40,211 bases of DNA from Chrysochromulina tobinii (GCA_001275005.1 JWZX01003268.1:1-40211); one strand, 5' to 3'; shown: positions 9,201 to 17,604, counted from the first letter of the stretch. Numbers and translations: made by a program. The notes: generated from the letters alone by a model not told the origin.

Positions 9201-11903
9201 GGCGCGCGTCCCGGTCTGAAGCTCGTCGCCATCGACGAGAATGGGACGATGCTCTCCCACTTCCAGTGCACCTGGCTGCTCACCAACATCCGCACGCGCG
9301 GCCCGACGCGCGACCAGCAGGGCAGCTCGATCGCGCAGATGACCTCGTGCTCGCAGCTCGACGTGGAGCGCAAGATGTCCGAGCTCGAGCGGCTCGAGAA
9401 CTGGCTCGTCGATGCAGGCTGTGAGGCGATCGCGCTGGGAGCGGTGGACCTTGTGTGCCGCCGGCTCGTCGAGGAGCTCAACCACGTCGCCTTTGCGATC
9501 GCCCTCCGCCGCGAGGGCGAAAAGGACGGCGACGAGATGGCGCGCGACTACTACCGCGCGAGCCGGCCGCACAACGACCAGCCGATGGAGAAGTATCCGA
9601 ACATCTCGCGCGAGGCCTTTGCGAACAAGCTGCCGTTCAAGGCCATGCTCGTCGACGAGGCCATTCCAGCGCGCTGGGCGGCCACGGTCGCCGCTCAGTC
9701 CGAGTTGCCGGAGCTCGATACGGCGCTACGTACCGCGCTCTCGTCGGCGCGCATGCTGCAGGACCCGTTCGCCGAGCTGTGCCACGTCACCGCGCCCACC
9801 GCGCTCAAGCTGTCGAACCTGCCACTCCACCCGATGGCCAGCCAGCTGCCTGAGGACATCCTCGAGCGCGGCCTCGTCAACGAGCTCGTCGACTGCGCGT
9901 GCCGTCTGGGCGTCCACGTGGACGACGTGCAGCGGCAAGCGCACCGCATGCACGTGCTCCAGTTCGTGCCCGGTCTCGGCCCACGCAAGGCGGGCGCGCT
10001 GCTGCGTGACTTGCAGTCACGCTCTGCCAACTCCCTGCCCATCCAGAGTCGGCAGGAGCTCCTCGACGAGAAGCTCCTTGGCCCCGTGGTCTGGCACAAC
10101 GCCGCCGGCTTCCTGATCTTCGACACGGCGCGCCAGATCGAGCGGTGGCGCCCTCCCGGGCTCGAAGGCTGCCGCATCCACCCAGAGGAGTACGAGCACG
10201 CGAAGCGCATCTGCTTTGACGGCATCTACGACGAGAACGAGGAGCCCGAGGAGAACCCACAGACGATGAATGAGGCGGTCGACCGTGCGATGGGGCGCGA
10301 GGCGTACCGTATTGACGAGCAGACGGGCCAAGAGTCGCTTTGCTTGGATTCTCTCGAGCTGGACGAGTTTGCGCAGCATCTGAAGGAGTCCGAGGGCGCA
10401 CGTACCGGCGTCGAGACACTCACCGACATCCGAAGTGAGCTCGCGCACCCCTTCCGCGACATGCGCGGCGCCGTTGAGGGCCGTGGCCCAGTCGATACGA
10501 AGAAGCTCTTCGAGCTCCTCACGGGCGAGACTGACGAAACCCTTCGGCCGGAGCTCCTCACAAGCGCGACCGTGACGCGCTACGAGGCGGGCCGCCAGTT
10601 CCAGGAGCAGCACTCGAGTGGCAAGCTCCATTGCCAGCTGCAGTGTGGCCTGAGCTTGATGATCGACGAGGACAAGATCTCGGACCAGTTCACGCGCGTC
10701 CCGACGGACGCACACTCCCGGCCACAGCTCTCCATCAAGGAGGGGCAGATCATCTCCGTCAAGGTCCTCGCCGTGCATCGCGACACCTTTCAGGTCGACG
10801 GCGCGTGCCGCGGCCAGGACCTGAGCTCCGCCCTCCACCAGACTCTCGCCGAGCAGGAGCGTCATGCCGCCGAGGAGAAGAAGCGGCAGGAGAGGGCGCG
10901 CACGCCCCAGTACGTGCGCCGGCGCATCGCCCATCCCCTCTTCAAGCAGGGCACGCACGACCAGGTAGCCGAGCTTCTGAAGGTCGCACCCGTGGGCGAG
11001 GTGTACTTCCGCCCGTCGTCCAAGGGGACGGCGCACCTGACCGCGTCGATCAAGCTGAGCGCGACTGGGCCGCTGCTGCACGTTGACATTGCTGAGGAGG
11101 ACAAGCCCTCTGCGGCGGAGCTGGGTGCGAGCCTCTTCCTCGGCCGGGACGAGTCGAAGAAGCAGCCTGGCGAGCGCTTCGACGATCTGGACGAGATCAT
11201 CGCGAGATACATCGAGCCGCTCGTTGAGAATGTGCGCGAGCTCGAAGGGCACCGCAAGTTTGTGGATGAGAAGGGCGCCGACGTGCTCGAGAGGATGCTC
11301 AAGGCGGAGAAGAGCGGCGCGCCGCAGACGATCCCGTACCGGCTCTCGCCCAACCCCAAAGCGGCCGATCACTACCAGCTCTCCTACCTGCCCAAGCAGA
11401 AGGTCATCCGGGAGTTCGTCAAAGTGAGTCCCGCCGGCTTCCTCTACCGCACCAAGCTCTTCTCGAGTGTCGAGGACGCTCTCAAGTACTTCAAGGCCAA
11501 CTACAAGGAGCCACCGCCGCGCCCCGCGGGCCCCGGATTACGACGCGATTACGACGCCCAGCCCTCGGGCCCCGGATTACGACGCGATTACGACGCCCAG
11601 CCCACGGGCCCCGGATTACGACGCGATTACGACGCCCAGCCCACGGTGCCTCCCGGCATGCCTCCAGGCATGGGGGGGATGGGGGGGATGGGGGGGGCGA
11701 TGCCGGCGCAGATGAGCGCTGGGATGGGCATGCCTCTGCAGCAGATTCCGCCCGGGCTGCCGCCGGGCATGGGCCAGCTGCTGCCGCCGCCGCCGCAGCC
11801 CGCGGGCTACGCCTACAGCGGCGCCATGGGCGGCATGATGGGCGGCGGCTACGGCGGCGGCGGCTACGGCGGCGGCGGCGGCTTTTTTGGGGGTGGCCGA
11901 TGA
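6273..11903 (+). CDS. SPT6: Transcription elongation factor SPT6
   Basis: The frame is open further upstream, but 6273 is its first ATG (another lies three codons on), giving 1876 residues. Order: very acidic N-terminus to about residue 360; helical HTH region; YqgF/RNase H-like fold from about 980 (Leu-Val-Ala-Ile-Asp-Glu-Asn-Gly); helix-hairpin-helix at about 1231-1248 (Val-Pro-Gly-Leu-Gly-Pro-Arg-Lys-Ala); death-like region near 1360-1400; S1 domain at about 1430-1500; tandem SH2 at about 1549-1745 with Phe-Arg-Pro-Ser-Ser-Lys-Gly, the conserved phosphate-binding strand. SPT6 is a nuclear histone chaperone that binds the RNA polymerase II linker through its tandem SH2. The C-terminal tail is lineage-specific: three 13-residue repeats containing Arg-Asp-Tyr-Asp-Ala-Gln-Pro, then a Gly/Pro/Met-rich tail. 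There is no intron in 5.6 kb. Confidence 0.97.
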   Translation: MSHMRRRVVVEDEDEDEDDNGAAAVPTTSDGPAAAEEADDPMEEEGAGGDDAEDEPDAAAPADADDGEADDAPPPALPEDDFDGLPSDEEEAADSGAESGEDSDDDNEGEEGGDDDDDNEGEEGAAKSRDDEDEDEVVVSKKAKKRKAAVDDELDDDDLALLEENTGMDVSRLRKGEGGRRRLQKKAREETAPVATTAEDAENEIAAGLFGDDDDEAAEAAEGDDEDEPKVARPARDAEIDDDDESDEKSDGFIEYAPGERPVRRKHALGVSEELANMREEAEDIFGTSTEIRELLAFTRGDASTAVDEGDDEEEADAQSEDESEDEEMDGFIDDDEDEDDEETRAKKEERRARRERKYARKGKKRLAAGTAEEVIDKLYSEEDRKAFFKTSEDAELRDKDLPERLQLAFRNRDAPHPRELEMEALFIFSRLFAQGVGKLPEDADGAPPVRTEEENELRTKRVLRAIETVLSKLREGEPLEGTKAKGKKKGGSADEEEGVVEDAEGEADEDEASKERRRFELAFIAYYRKEDWAAVLTPAQLHAIPELDREHYHLQSSKAALLRSATARFAHEPDLLKRLRALLRTADSLHEVLDLEAWLENEYDVKNSGAAAEDLEPRAAVGGARRPAKNRSLYAAACKGSASVLAEKFGLSVRALAENVVVHFGQQNLPADELLTPEEVAKDFIDMMAAQAASGSAPPLPAELQKPEGALAAAREVFAHGIASNIDLRHKARSHMGMAARLQVEATPKGADEVDPTHALYRVMNELHVRPKDTSAAARERRNSTTLYKLLPGAPYRVDWHNTGSRDEAVAKAELLMMAAKAQQLGLITMSVEVPQLDDYPDAPPDPFLVQLQNAFLTPVDETDPNPCADKWNAQRTLILRRATLGLLYPKLGKEALETALREAQLMVAAECAQRLHALAYGPPFRIAPAERKQQKPGKKKKPDWLPNVGDYYERKARVVGATLLPSDDMGRANKGARPGLKLVAIDENGTMLSHFQCTWLLTNIRTRGPTRDQQGSSIAQMTSCSQLDVERKMSELERLENWLVDAGCEAIALGAVDLVCRRLVEELNHVAFAIALRREGEKDGDEMARDYYRASRPHNDQPMEKYPNISREAFANKLPFKAMLVDEAIPARWAATVAAQSELPELDTALRTALSSARMLQDPFAELCHVTAPTALKLSNLPLHPMASQLPEDILERGLVNELVDCACRLGVHVDDVQRQAHRMHVLQFVPGLGPRKAGALLRDLQSRSANSLPIQSRQELLDEKLLGPVVWHNAAGFLIFDTARQIERWRPPGLEGCRIHPEEYEHAKRICFDGIYDENEEPEENPQTMNEAVDRAMGREAYRIDEQTGQESLCLDSLELDEFAQHLKESEGARTGVETLTDIRSELAHPFRDMRGAVEGRGPVDTKKLFELLTGETDETLRPELLTSATVTRYEAGRQFQEQHSSGKLHCQLQCGLSLMIDEDKISDQFTRVPTDAHSRPQLSIKEGQIISVKVLAVHRDTFQVDGACRGQDLSSALHQTLAEQERHAAEEKKRQERARTPQYVRRRIAHPLFKQGTHDQVAELLKVAPVGEVYFRPSSKGTAHLTASIKLSATGPLLHVDIAEEDKPSAAELGASLFLGRDESKKQPGERFDDLDEIIARYIEPLVENVRELEGHRKFVDEKGADVLERMLKAEKSGAPQTIPYRLSPNPKAADHYQLSYLPKQKVIREFVKVSPAGFLYRTKLFSSVEDALKYFKANYKEPPPRPAGPGLRRDYDAQPSGPGLRRDYDAQPTGPGLRRDYDAQPTVPPGMPPGMGGMGGMGGAMPAQMSAGMGMPLQQIPPGLPPGMGQLLPPPPQPAGYAYSGAMGGMMGGGYGGGGYGGGGGFFGGGR
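11527..11645 (+). repeat. 39-bp tandem repeat, three copies, in the SPT6 tail
   Basis: Three nearly identical in-frame 39-bp units encode Gly-Pro-Gly-Leu-Arg-Arg-Asp-Tyr-Asp-Ala-Gln-Pro-Ser/Thr. Each unit contains an 11-bp direct repeat, GATTACGACGC, twice in a row. The first unit begins just after the SH2 domain. Confidence 0.9.
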
Positions 11904-12473
11904 GGGTCCGGGCGCACGGCTGCGGAGCACGATGCAAGAGGTGCTCGCGCGCACCGGCGTATGACGCCGTCGGTGAAGACAGCGAGATGCGGCGAAACAC
12001 GGTCACAGCGAGCGCGTGTGCACGGGCGAGCATGCCGACTGCACGTGTGTGGTGTCAGACGCATATGTGGCCGATGAGGAGTGCGCGTGGGGAATGATTG
12101 TGGCGCGCGGCTGGGCGAGTGCATGATAATCATGCGCGTTATCGAGAAATCTTCCTGATTCTGTGGAGTTCAACACAAAGCGCAAAAACTCTCCGGACCC
12201 CCACGGCATGCGCTAAGCATGCCTCCACTGTGGGGAAGTTAATGATTGTGGAGAAGGCAGAAAGCCCCTTTACGTTACTAGTAGAAGCCTAAGTATCTGC
12301 TTCTTATCGGAAGGTGATCTGAGGCTAGCAGTGGAGGTGAGAATCGACGGAGAGGAGGAGACACAACAGAAGGAGCACGAACTTGACTTGACTTGACAAG
12401 GAAGCGGGACTGATTACGAAATGCTCGGTACAATGCCCATGTTTTGGGTCAACCGCCTTTGCAAAATGGCGGG
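11904..12473. other. Intergenic between SPT6 and the coiled-coil protein
   Basis: No convincing gene. The last 100 bases contain a TTGAC x3 array at 12383-12397 and a short upstream frame (12421-12486) overlapping the next start codon. The middle part (12130-12310) is less GC-rich than the flanking genes and shows nothing I recognise. Confidence 0.5.
12383..12397 (+). repeat. TTGAC x3 array upstream of the coiled-coil gene
   Basis: Three exact TTGAC pentamers lie 77 bases before the ATG at 12474. The same pentamer occurs twice before the mS41 ATG and seven times at 17341-17375. Confidence 0.8.
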
Positions 12474-12486
12474 ATGGACCTGGTGA
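12421..12486 (+). other. Short upstream ORF overlapping the next start codon
   Basis: An ATG at 12421 opens a 21-codon frame with three further in-frame ATGs, ending at TGA 12484-12486, which lies 13 bases past the start of the coiled-coil CDS in another frame. If the mRNA begins upstream of 12421, this frame would compete with the main start. The transcription start is not known. Confidence 0.35.
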
Positions 12487-13904
12487 GCGACAGTGACGAC
12501 GAGTCGCCGCCAGAGCATGACGAGTCTCGAGCAGAGCCGCCACTGAACAAGCTGCCGCAGGCGCCACCTCCCAAGAAGCTCAGCAAGGCGGAGCGCAAGG
12601 CGCTCGAGGAGAAGCGCAAGCGTGAGGCGGCAGCGGCCGCCGCGAAGCGCGCTCCAAAGATTGAGCCCAAGCTGGGCAAGTTTGTGGCGGACAAGGCGCA
12701 GATCGACGAGAAGGCACGCATCGTGGCCCTACACAAGGATTGTGCTGAACGTGGCAAGGTTCCGGCCAACATGCTCCCCATGTTGATCAAGGACCTCTTC
12801 AAGCCGATCGAGAAGGAGTTCAAGAAGGAGTTCAAGAAGCTGAGCACGCTCGCCACGGAGGTATTTGCCGAGAAGGGTGCCAAGGGCCTCGAGGCCGGCG
12901 ATATGACGGCTTGGTACTTTGACGTGGCGTGGCCCATGATCGACGAGGCGCGCCGCGACGCCAAGGCCGCGGCACAACAAGCCGCGGCGGAAGCGGCGGC
13001 AGCGGCAGCGGAGGCAGAGGCGGCGCGTAAGGCGGCGGAGGCCGAGGCGGCTGCGCTCGCCCGGCTCGCCGAGCTTGAAGCCAAGGAGGCAGCGAGGGTC
13101 AAGGCGGCGGAGGAGGCGAAGGCGGCCGCAGCAGCGGCCGCTGCGCGCGAGGCGGAGGAGGAAGCGCGGCGGCAGGAGGAGGCAGAGAAGGTCCGCCGTG
13201 AAGAGGAGGCAAAGGCGCAGAAGAAGCAGCTCCCCGGCAGACGCGGGCAGGTGCCAGAGCGCCAGCAGCCGCCGCAGCCGCTGCCGCCGCTGCCGCCGCA
13301 GCCGCAGCAGCCGCAGCAAAAGGAAGCGCACCCGCCGCCGAAAGGCACCGCACCAACCAGCCCACCGGCCGCACCACCCGCCGCTCCCGCCGCCCCCTTC
13401 GTGCGCCCCTCCGGATTGCGGATTGAGCCGAACAGCGCGCGCGCCAGTACTCAGTACGACGCCGAGGAGCTGCCAGAGGAGCCCGTGGGATGGGCGGCCG
13501 CGCGCCTGGTCAACCTCGCAGAGCACCGGAGAGTGCTCGGGTTTCTAATGGTGCGCGTGCTCCCGCCGGACGACGCGGCGCCGACCGAGATGCTCGTGCA
13601 GGCTGCGATGGTGCGCACAGCCCTCGGCGAAGCGCTGCTGCCCCTCAAGGACAACGCGCTGCTCAACGAGGCTCCGAAGGCACGCAAGGGCTCTGCGGGT
13701 GTGCCGATAGGTCGCGTCATTCAATTCTGGTTTGAGCGCGTGTGGCCAAAGCATGGGATGGCGCTCACGAGGGCGCTGCAGAACAACTCGGCGATGTCGG
13801 CGATGTCGGCGATGTCGGCAGAGGAGCAGGCCGCAGCAGAAGAGGAGACGGGTGAGGCGCCCGCGGACTCCGTTGCTGCGTCCGAAAGGCCCGATTCTTC
13901 TTGA
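12474..13904 (+). CDS. Unrecognised coiled-coil protein with a duplicated Trp-rich module
   Basis: The first ATG in frame is 12474 (Met-Asp-Leu-Val-Ser-Asp-Ser-Asp-Asp-Glu), giving 476 residues. Order: acidic start; Lys-rich helix (Leu-Ser-Lys-Ala-Glu-Arg-Lys-Ala-Leu); a helical module at about 80-160 ending in Trp-Tyr-Phe-Asp-Val-Ala-Trp-Pro; a long Ala/Glu/Arg coiled coil at about 160-255; Pro/Gln-rich linker at 255-325; a second helical module at about 336-432 ending in Phe-Trp-Phe-Glu-Arg-Val-Trp-Pro; and an acidic tail with three Ser-Ala-Met triplets. The two modules end in the same aromatic-x-Trp-Pro pattern, suggesting internal duplication. I do not recognise the family. A scaffold or bridging role is only a guess from the layout. 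Confidence 0.65.
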   Translation: MDLVSDSDDESPPEHDESRAEPPLNKLPQAPPPKKLSKAERKALEEKRKREAAAAAAKRAPKIEPKLGKFVADKAQIDEKARIVALHKDCAERGKVPANMLPMLIKDLFKPIEKEFKKEFKKLSTLATEVFAEKGAKGLEAGDMTAWYFDVAWPMIDEARRDAKAAAQQAAAEAAAAAAEAEAARKAAEAEAAALARLAELEAKEAARVKAAEEAKAAAAAAAAREAEEEARRQEEAEKVRREEEAKAQKKQLPGRRGQVPERQQPPQPLPPLPPQPQQPQQKEAHPPPKGTAPTSPPAAPPAAPAAPFVRPSGLRIEPNSARASTQYDAEELPEEPVGWAAARLVNLAEHRRVLGFLMVRVLPPDDAAPTEMLVQAAMVRTALGEALLPLKDNALLNEAPKARKGSAGVPIGRVIQFWFERVWPKHGMALTRALQNNSAMSAMSAMSAEEQAAAEEETGEAPADSVAASERPDSS

Positions 13905-14025
13905 CCGGGGTAGAGTTGTAGAGATGACGCGCGGCGTTTGAGGGCGCCCCACTCTTTAGGTTTTGATTCCCACTTGGATTGAATAATGTGCTCGCTTTTC
14001 GGAGGAGCCGCAAGTTGAAGTGAAG

Positions 14026-15093
14026 ATGAAGTCGGCCATCTGCACGCAGCGGCTGGCCGCTGCCGAGTCTTTGTGGTCGATCACAACGCGTCTCGGCTCC
14101 TTCGGCACGTCGCTCGGCCTGAAGCTCCAAAGAGACGGCGGCCGCCTGACGCCTGTGCGCATTGACAGTGCAACTTCTGAGTGGAAGATGCCTTGGCCGA
14201 CTTGGGCGGCACGCTCAGACGGAAAGGTTTGCTTGGCGGTCGTGCTGGCACTAGCGGACGAGATCTCTTCTTACGGCGGCATGGCTTGCTTCGACAAGAA
14301 GCGTCGACCTGGTGTCACGCTCTCCATCTCAGGGACTCTTGCAGCTCGCAGCGACGGCGAGGTGCCAAGCGTAAGTGGCGGCGAGGAGCTGCACTTTGTT
14401 TCGCGCAAGCTCAAGACCGGGCGGCAGCTCGGGCACATGGAGCTCGAGATCTGGCGTGGTGCGCCGTCCTCATCCGGAGAGCTCCTAGCTGTGGGAAGGC
14501 ACTCGAAGATGCTCTCGCTTCCAGCCCCACTGCTCTCGCCCATCTCGGTGCTCGAGTCGGTTGGAGCTTCCGCCATGTTCGCCCACGTCCAGCCGTGGGC
14601 GATGCGCCTCTTCGAGCACCGCTATCCGGACGTGAGGCCGTGGCCGCCCATGGACCCGAAGCGTCGTGCGGACCTATTTCCTCCACTAGAGGCCATCGCC
14701 ACGGATGCCGCAATGAGTCGTCTGATGCCGTTGCGTCATCCAGCGGCGGTGGAGGGTACTGCGCCGATCTTGTACGCTGCGCCGCTCTCACCCACGTGGT
14801 CGAACCTGATGGGCAACATGCATGGCGGCGCGGCCTGTATTCTCGGTGAGCAGATTGCGGCCGCGTCCTACCGGCATGCCGTGGGCGCCGACTTGGGCGT
14901 CGACGTATCTCCGCCTCCGAGGATGATGCATGTCCAGATGCTATCTGGCCTCGTGTGCGATGGGCGGATGGCCCAGTTCGAGGCCGTCTCCTCTCCAGCG
15001 CCAGGCCAGGATCATTCAAGCAGGAGCACGCTGGCGACGATGCGCCATGCAACGAACGCTGGCAGGGCCGTCGAGTGCACGTACTGGTGGTGA
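14026..15093 (+). CDS. Double-hotdog thioesterase-like protein
   Basis: Start at the first ATG of the frame, 355 residues. The second half has the hotdog signature Asn-Leu-Met-Gly-Asn-Met-His-Gly-Gly-Ala-Ala at about 259-269 followed by a long helix, as in PaaI/ACOT13-type acyl-CoA thioesterases. The first half (about 45-168) has a matching layout: Leu-Ala-Leu-Ala-Asp-Glu-Ile-Ser helix, then Arg-Arg-Pro-Gly-Val-Thr-Leu-Ser-Ile-Ser strand and a Val-Ser-Arg-Lys-Leu-Lys-Thr-Gly strand. Tandem hotdogs form a pseudo-dimer. The likely reaction is hydrolysis of an acyl-CoA or similar thioester; substrate and location are unknown. Catalytic residues cannot be assigned with certainty. The gene converges on the permease. 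Confidence 0.65.
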   Translation: MKSAICTQRLAAAESLWSITTRLGSFGTSLGLKLQRDGGRLTPVRIDSATSEWKMPWPTWAARSDGKVCLAVVLALADEISSYGGMACFDKKRRPGVTLSISGTLAARSDGEVPSVSGGEELHFVSRKLKTGRQLGHMELEIWRGAPSSSGELLAVGRHSKMLSLPAPLLSPISVLESVGASAMFAHVQPWAMRLFEHRYPDVRPWPPMDPKRRADLFPPLEAIATDAAMSRLMPLRHPAAVEGTAPILYAAPLSPTWSNLMGNMHGGAACILGEQIAAASYRHAVGADLGVDVSPPPRMMHVQMLSGLVCDGRMAQFEAVSSPAPGQDHSSRSTLATMRHATNAGRAVECTYWW

Positions 15094-15589
15094 TAGATCT
15101 CACCGGCGCACTTCGAGACACTTGTTAGGTGTTAGAGGCTCCCGGCAAACACCAATGCGGCCATCTGCTGGGCGCAATGGGGGGCAAGATTGCGCCGAAG
15201 AATGTGGCTGCACTCACGCGGCTCGACCACAAACGCGCCACGTCGCTGTTGGCTCTGAATGCGGGTGTGCCGACGACTGACGTGGCTGACTGACGCGGCA
15301 GGCGTCTTCATCTGGGGCAACCACACATCGACGCAGTAGAGACGAGAGGTCGATGTAGCTACGGTCGAGGTGTGTGCGCACACACGCGGTCGGGCGGGCT
15401 GCTCCGCCCGCCGCCCCGCCCGGCGCGGGCCGCGGCCCACCGCAGCCTCTGGACGCGCCGTTAACGGGGTCCGCCACCGTCCGTCGCACAGCTGCCGTCG
15501 CACCGAAATGCGAAAAGGTCGTGTACGGCCGGACGCCGCCCGGAAATTCGATTTCGTTTCAAATAAGCTTCGGACTACATCCCGTTCTT
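15094..15589. other. Intergenic between convergent genes
   Basis: No gene recognised; overlapping frames here are all low-quality. It contains a perfect 16-bp palindrome GTGTGTGCGCACACAC at 15370-15385 and a GC-rich hairpin just after it (GGGCGG, 6-base loop, CCGCCC). Both 3' ends point into this stretch, so these may be in 3' untranslated or termination regions. Confidence 0.4.
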
Positions 15590-16981
15590 TTACTGCCACC
15601 TTGCCCTCCCTCCACGAAGGCCGGGCAGCAGCCACGCGAGATCTCCGGCGAGGTTGGCCGCGACGAACGCGGCGGACAAGGTGGCGAGAGCCATCAGCCC
15701 CGGGCTTCGCGATGCGCCCATGGTACGCCGTCGGCGCATGGCCATGAGTGGCGGCACGAGCCCCCAGAGCAAAGCGACCGGGTATGCGCCCGCGAGGTCG
15801 ATCGCTCCAAAATAGGCCGCTGTCGATCCGGCCGTCGTCGCGATTGTCGTAGGGATGGCAATCGTCGCCGCGTACAGGAGCAGTGAGGGTAGCCCGCCGC
15901 CGCCCGCACGTCCCCCCGCGCCTGCGGACGCCGACGACGATGGCGCGCCTGTCGTCTTGGACGCTCGCGTCGCATCAAGGCTGAAGATGTGAAGCGCCCT
16001 GGCGGTGCCCAGAATCGTCGTCAGCACGGCGGTGGCTGCTGTGGCCGCGGTGGCTGCCCCGACGTAACCGTGAGCCAGCATCAGAGACGCGACGGGATCC
16101 GCACGCAGTGCGCCACCGCCGAGCGATGGTGCGACAAGCGCGATGCCCAGCGACGACCAGAACAGCTGAATCGCGAGGAGCGCGAGCGAGCCCACGACGA
16201 TGACACGGCGCACGCGGGCTCGGGCATAGCTGAGGCACGAACAGACGACCGGCACCACCTCGCAGTACACGTGCAGCTGCAGCAGCGTGGGCGCGGCCGG
16301 GAAGGCGAGCGACCAGTCGGCGCGCGCTAGCCGCGACCAGTCGGCCAGCGGCCAGCCCGCCGCAAAGAGCGTGCTCACCGCTCCGATGAAACCAATCGTC
16401 AGGCCTCCGTTGATGAGGCTGACCATGTTGGCCGAGGCGAGGCGTGCAAATGTGGAGACGCTCGCAGCGAGAACACCGCAGCGCACTGCTGCGAATGCTG
16501 AGGCCATCGGCACGCTGGCGAGCAGTGCGTCCCCCTTTGCGACCTGCGACACCATGGTCGTGATCATGAGAATGATAAACGTGAGCGAGACGGCACGGCC
16601 GCCGGCCTCGCCAAAGGCGTCGTAGCCGAGCGATGCAAAGGAGACGGGCGCGGAGCTGTTGCTGGTGCGGCTGCGTTCGGCAGATGCATCCATGACTAGC
16701 TCCGCTATCAGGAGCGACTCGGCCAGAAGCCATGCCCAGCAGCCCGTGAGCACGGCCGCAGATGGGAGCGCGCCAGCTGGAGCCGTCGCATACGGCAGAG
16801 CGAGAAAGCCACCGCCGATGGCGGTCCCGACGAGCAGCGCGCACGCGCCTGCGTCCTGGGCGACTGAGGCGCTGATAGCGACGGGCGCGCGAGGCGATGA
16901 GAGCAGCAGGGGCAGCCTACTTGTAGCGACAGGCCGCCTCAGCATGATTGTGCTCGCGCCAGCACCGAAGGCCAAGCTCAT
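15590..16981 (-). CDS. Tryptophan/tyrosine permease family transporter
   Basis: First ATG in frame at 16981 gives 463 residues. About ten hydrophobic segments are visible. After a 40-residue Arg/Ser-containing leader comes Gly-Thr-Ala-Ile-Gly-Gly-Gly-Phe-Leu-Ala-Leu-Pro-Tyr-Ala at about 51-64, the first-helix motif of bacterial TyrP/Mtr aromatic amino acid permeases (HAAP family). The leader could target an organelle; homologues in algae and plants are often thought to be plastid proteins, so plastid or mitochondrial import of the permease is an inference. A Gly/Ala-rich loop near nt 15890-15960 is unusual. The true substrate is unknown. The gene converges on the hotdog gene. Confidence 0.75.
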   Translation of the reverse strand: MSLAFGAGASTIMLRRPVATSRLPLLLSSPRAPVAISASVAQDAGACALLVGTAIGGGFLALPYATAPAGALPSAAVLTGCWAWLLAESLLIAELVMDASAERSRTSNSSAPVSFASLGYDAFGEAGGRAVSLTFIILMITTMVSQVAKGDALLASVPMASAFAAVRCGVLAASVSTFARLASANMVSLINGGLTIGFIGAVSTLFAAGWPLADWSRLARADWSLAFPAAPTLLQLHVYCEVVPVVCSCLSYARARVRRVIVVGSLALLAIQLFWSSLGIALVAPSLGGGALRADPVASLMLAHGYVGAATAATAATAVLTTILGTARALHIFSLDATRASKTTGAPSSSASAGAGGRAGGGGLPSLLLYAATIAIPTTIATTAGSTAAYFGAIDLAGAYPVALLWGLVPPLMAMRRRRTMGASRSPGLMALATLSAAFVAANLAGDLAWLLPGLRGGRARWQ

Positions 16982-17340
16982 GCAAGCTGTGAAGACTGGT
17001 GACACACCCGTATACCGTACAAACCCGGACCCCCTAGCGCAAGGGCCTCTATCTCTATGGACGGAGGTTTGGCCGAAGCAACCTGTAAAACATCGAGACC
17101 ATTAAAATTTGGGTCGTTCGACCCCCTGTGCTGGCTGTGGTACACCGTACAATGTACTCTGAAGTGCCGGTTTTTGAAGTTGGAGCGCGTTAGTACGTCT
17201 TACACGATCACGTAAACTCGCCGTGGTCTGTTTATCTTACATCCAAGATCCGTACACGCGACACCCTTACGGCCTGGGGAGGGGGACTCTGTGTGGGCCC
17301 TTTTTGCCTAGGCCTCACAGGCAGCGGTTCGCGCTCTGAT

Positions 17341-17375
17341 TTGACTTGACTTGACTTGACTTGACTTGACTTGAC
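17341..17375 (+). repeat. TTGAC x7 microsatellite
   Basis: Seven exact copies of the pentamer TTGAC are followed by ATGAC. Shorter arrays of the same pentamer lie at 2090-2099 and 12383-12397. Confidence 0.95.
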
Positions 17376-17505
17376 ATGACTTAAATTTGGAAAATGTGCC
17401 GGCAACTTTGCGTGAGAGGCGCGCGCCGGTGTATACCCAAATAAGCGCCAGGCCTTTGCATTCAATTGTTTGCATTTCCCCACAGAGCGGGTGGCCTGCC
17501 GCGCT

Positions 17506-17604
17506 GCCTGGGAGGCGCCCACCTTGATGAGGGATGTAATTGCGCCTGCAAAAGCGCCAAAGAACAGGCGCAATTACATCCCTCATCATGGGCGCCTCCC
17601 AGGC
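17506..17604. repeat. Long inverted repeat: 40-bp perfect stem with one 3-nt bulge
   Basis: Left arm 17506-17548 and right arm 17565-17604 are exact reverse complements except for three extra bases (CCT, near 17522-17524) on the left. The loop is 16 bases (17549-17564). The stem would be very stable as RNA or cruciform. It could be a foldback/MITE-like element or a small-RNA hairpin precursor; no flanking target duplication is obvious. Confidence 0.9.

Noticed and set aside
10017-11372. 451-codon antisense frame over the SPT6 C-terminal half
   Set aside because: Mirror of the SH2 and S1 coding sequence; no recognisable domain.
13264-13320. Pro/Gln run in the coiled-coil protein as a possible intron
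   Set aside because: The frame stays open on both sides and no GT-AG pair improves it; it reads as a low-complexity linker.
17105-17130. Possible tRNA T-arm (GGGTCGTTCGACCC)
   Set aside because: It is only a short hairpin; no acceptor, D or anticodon arm can be placed around it.
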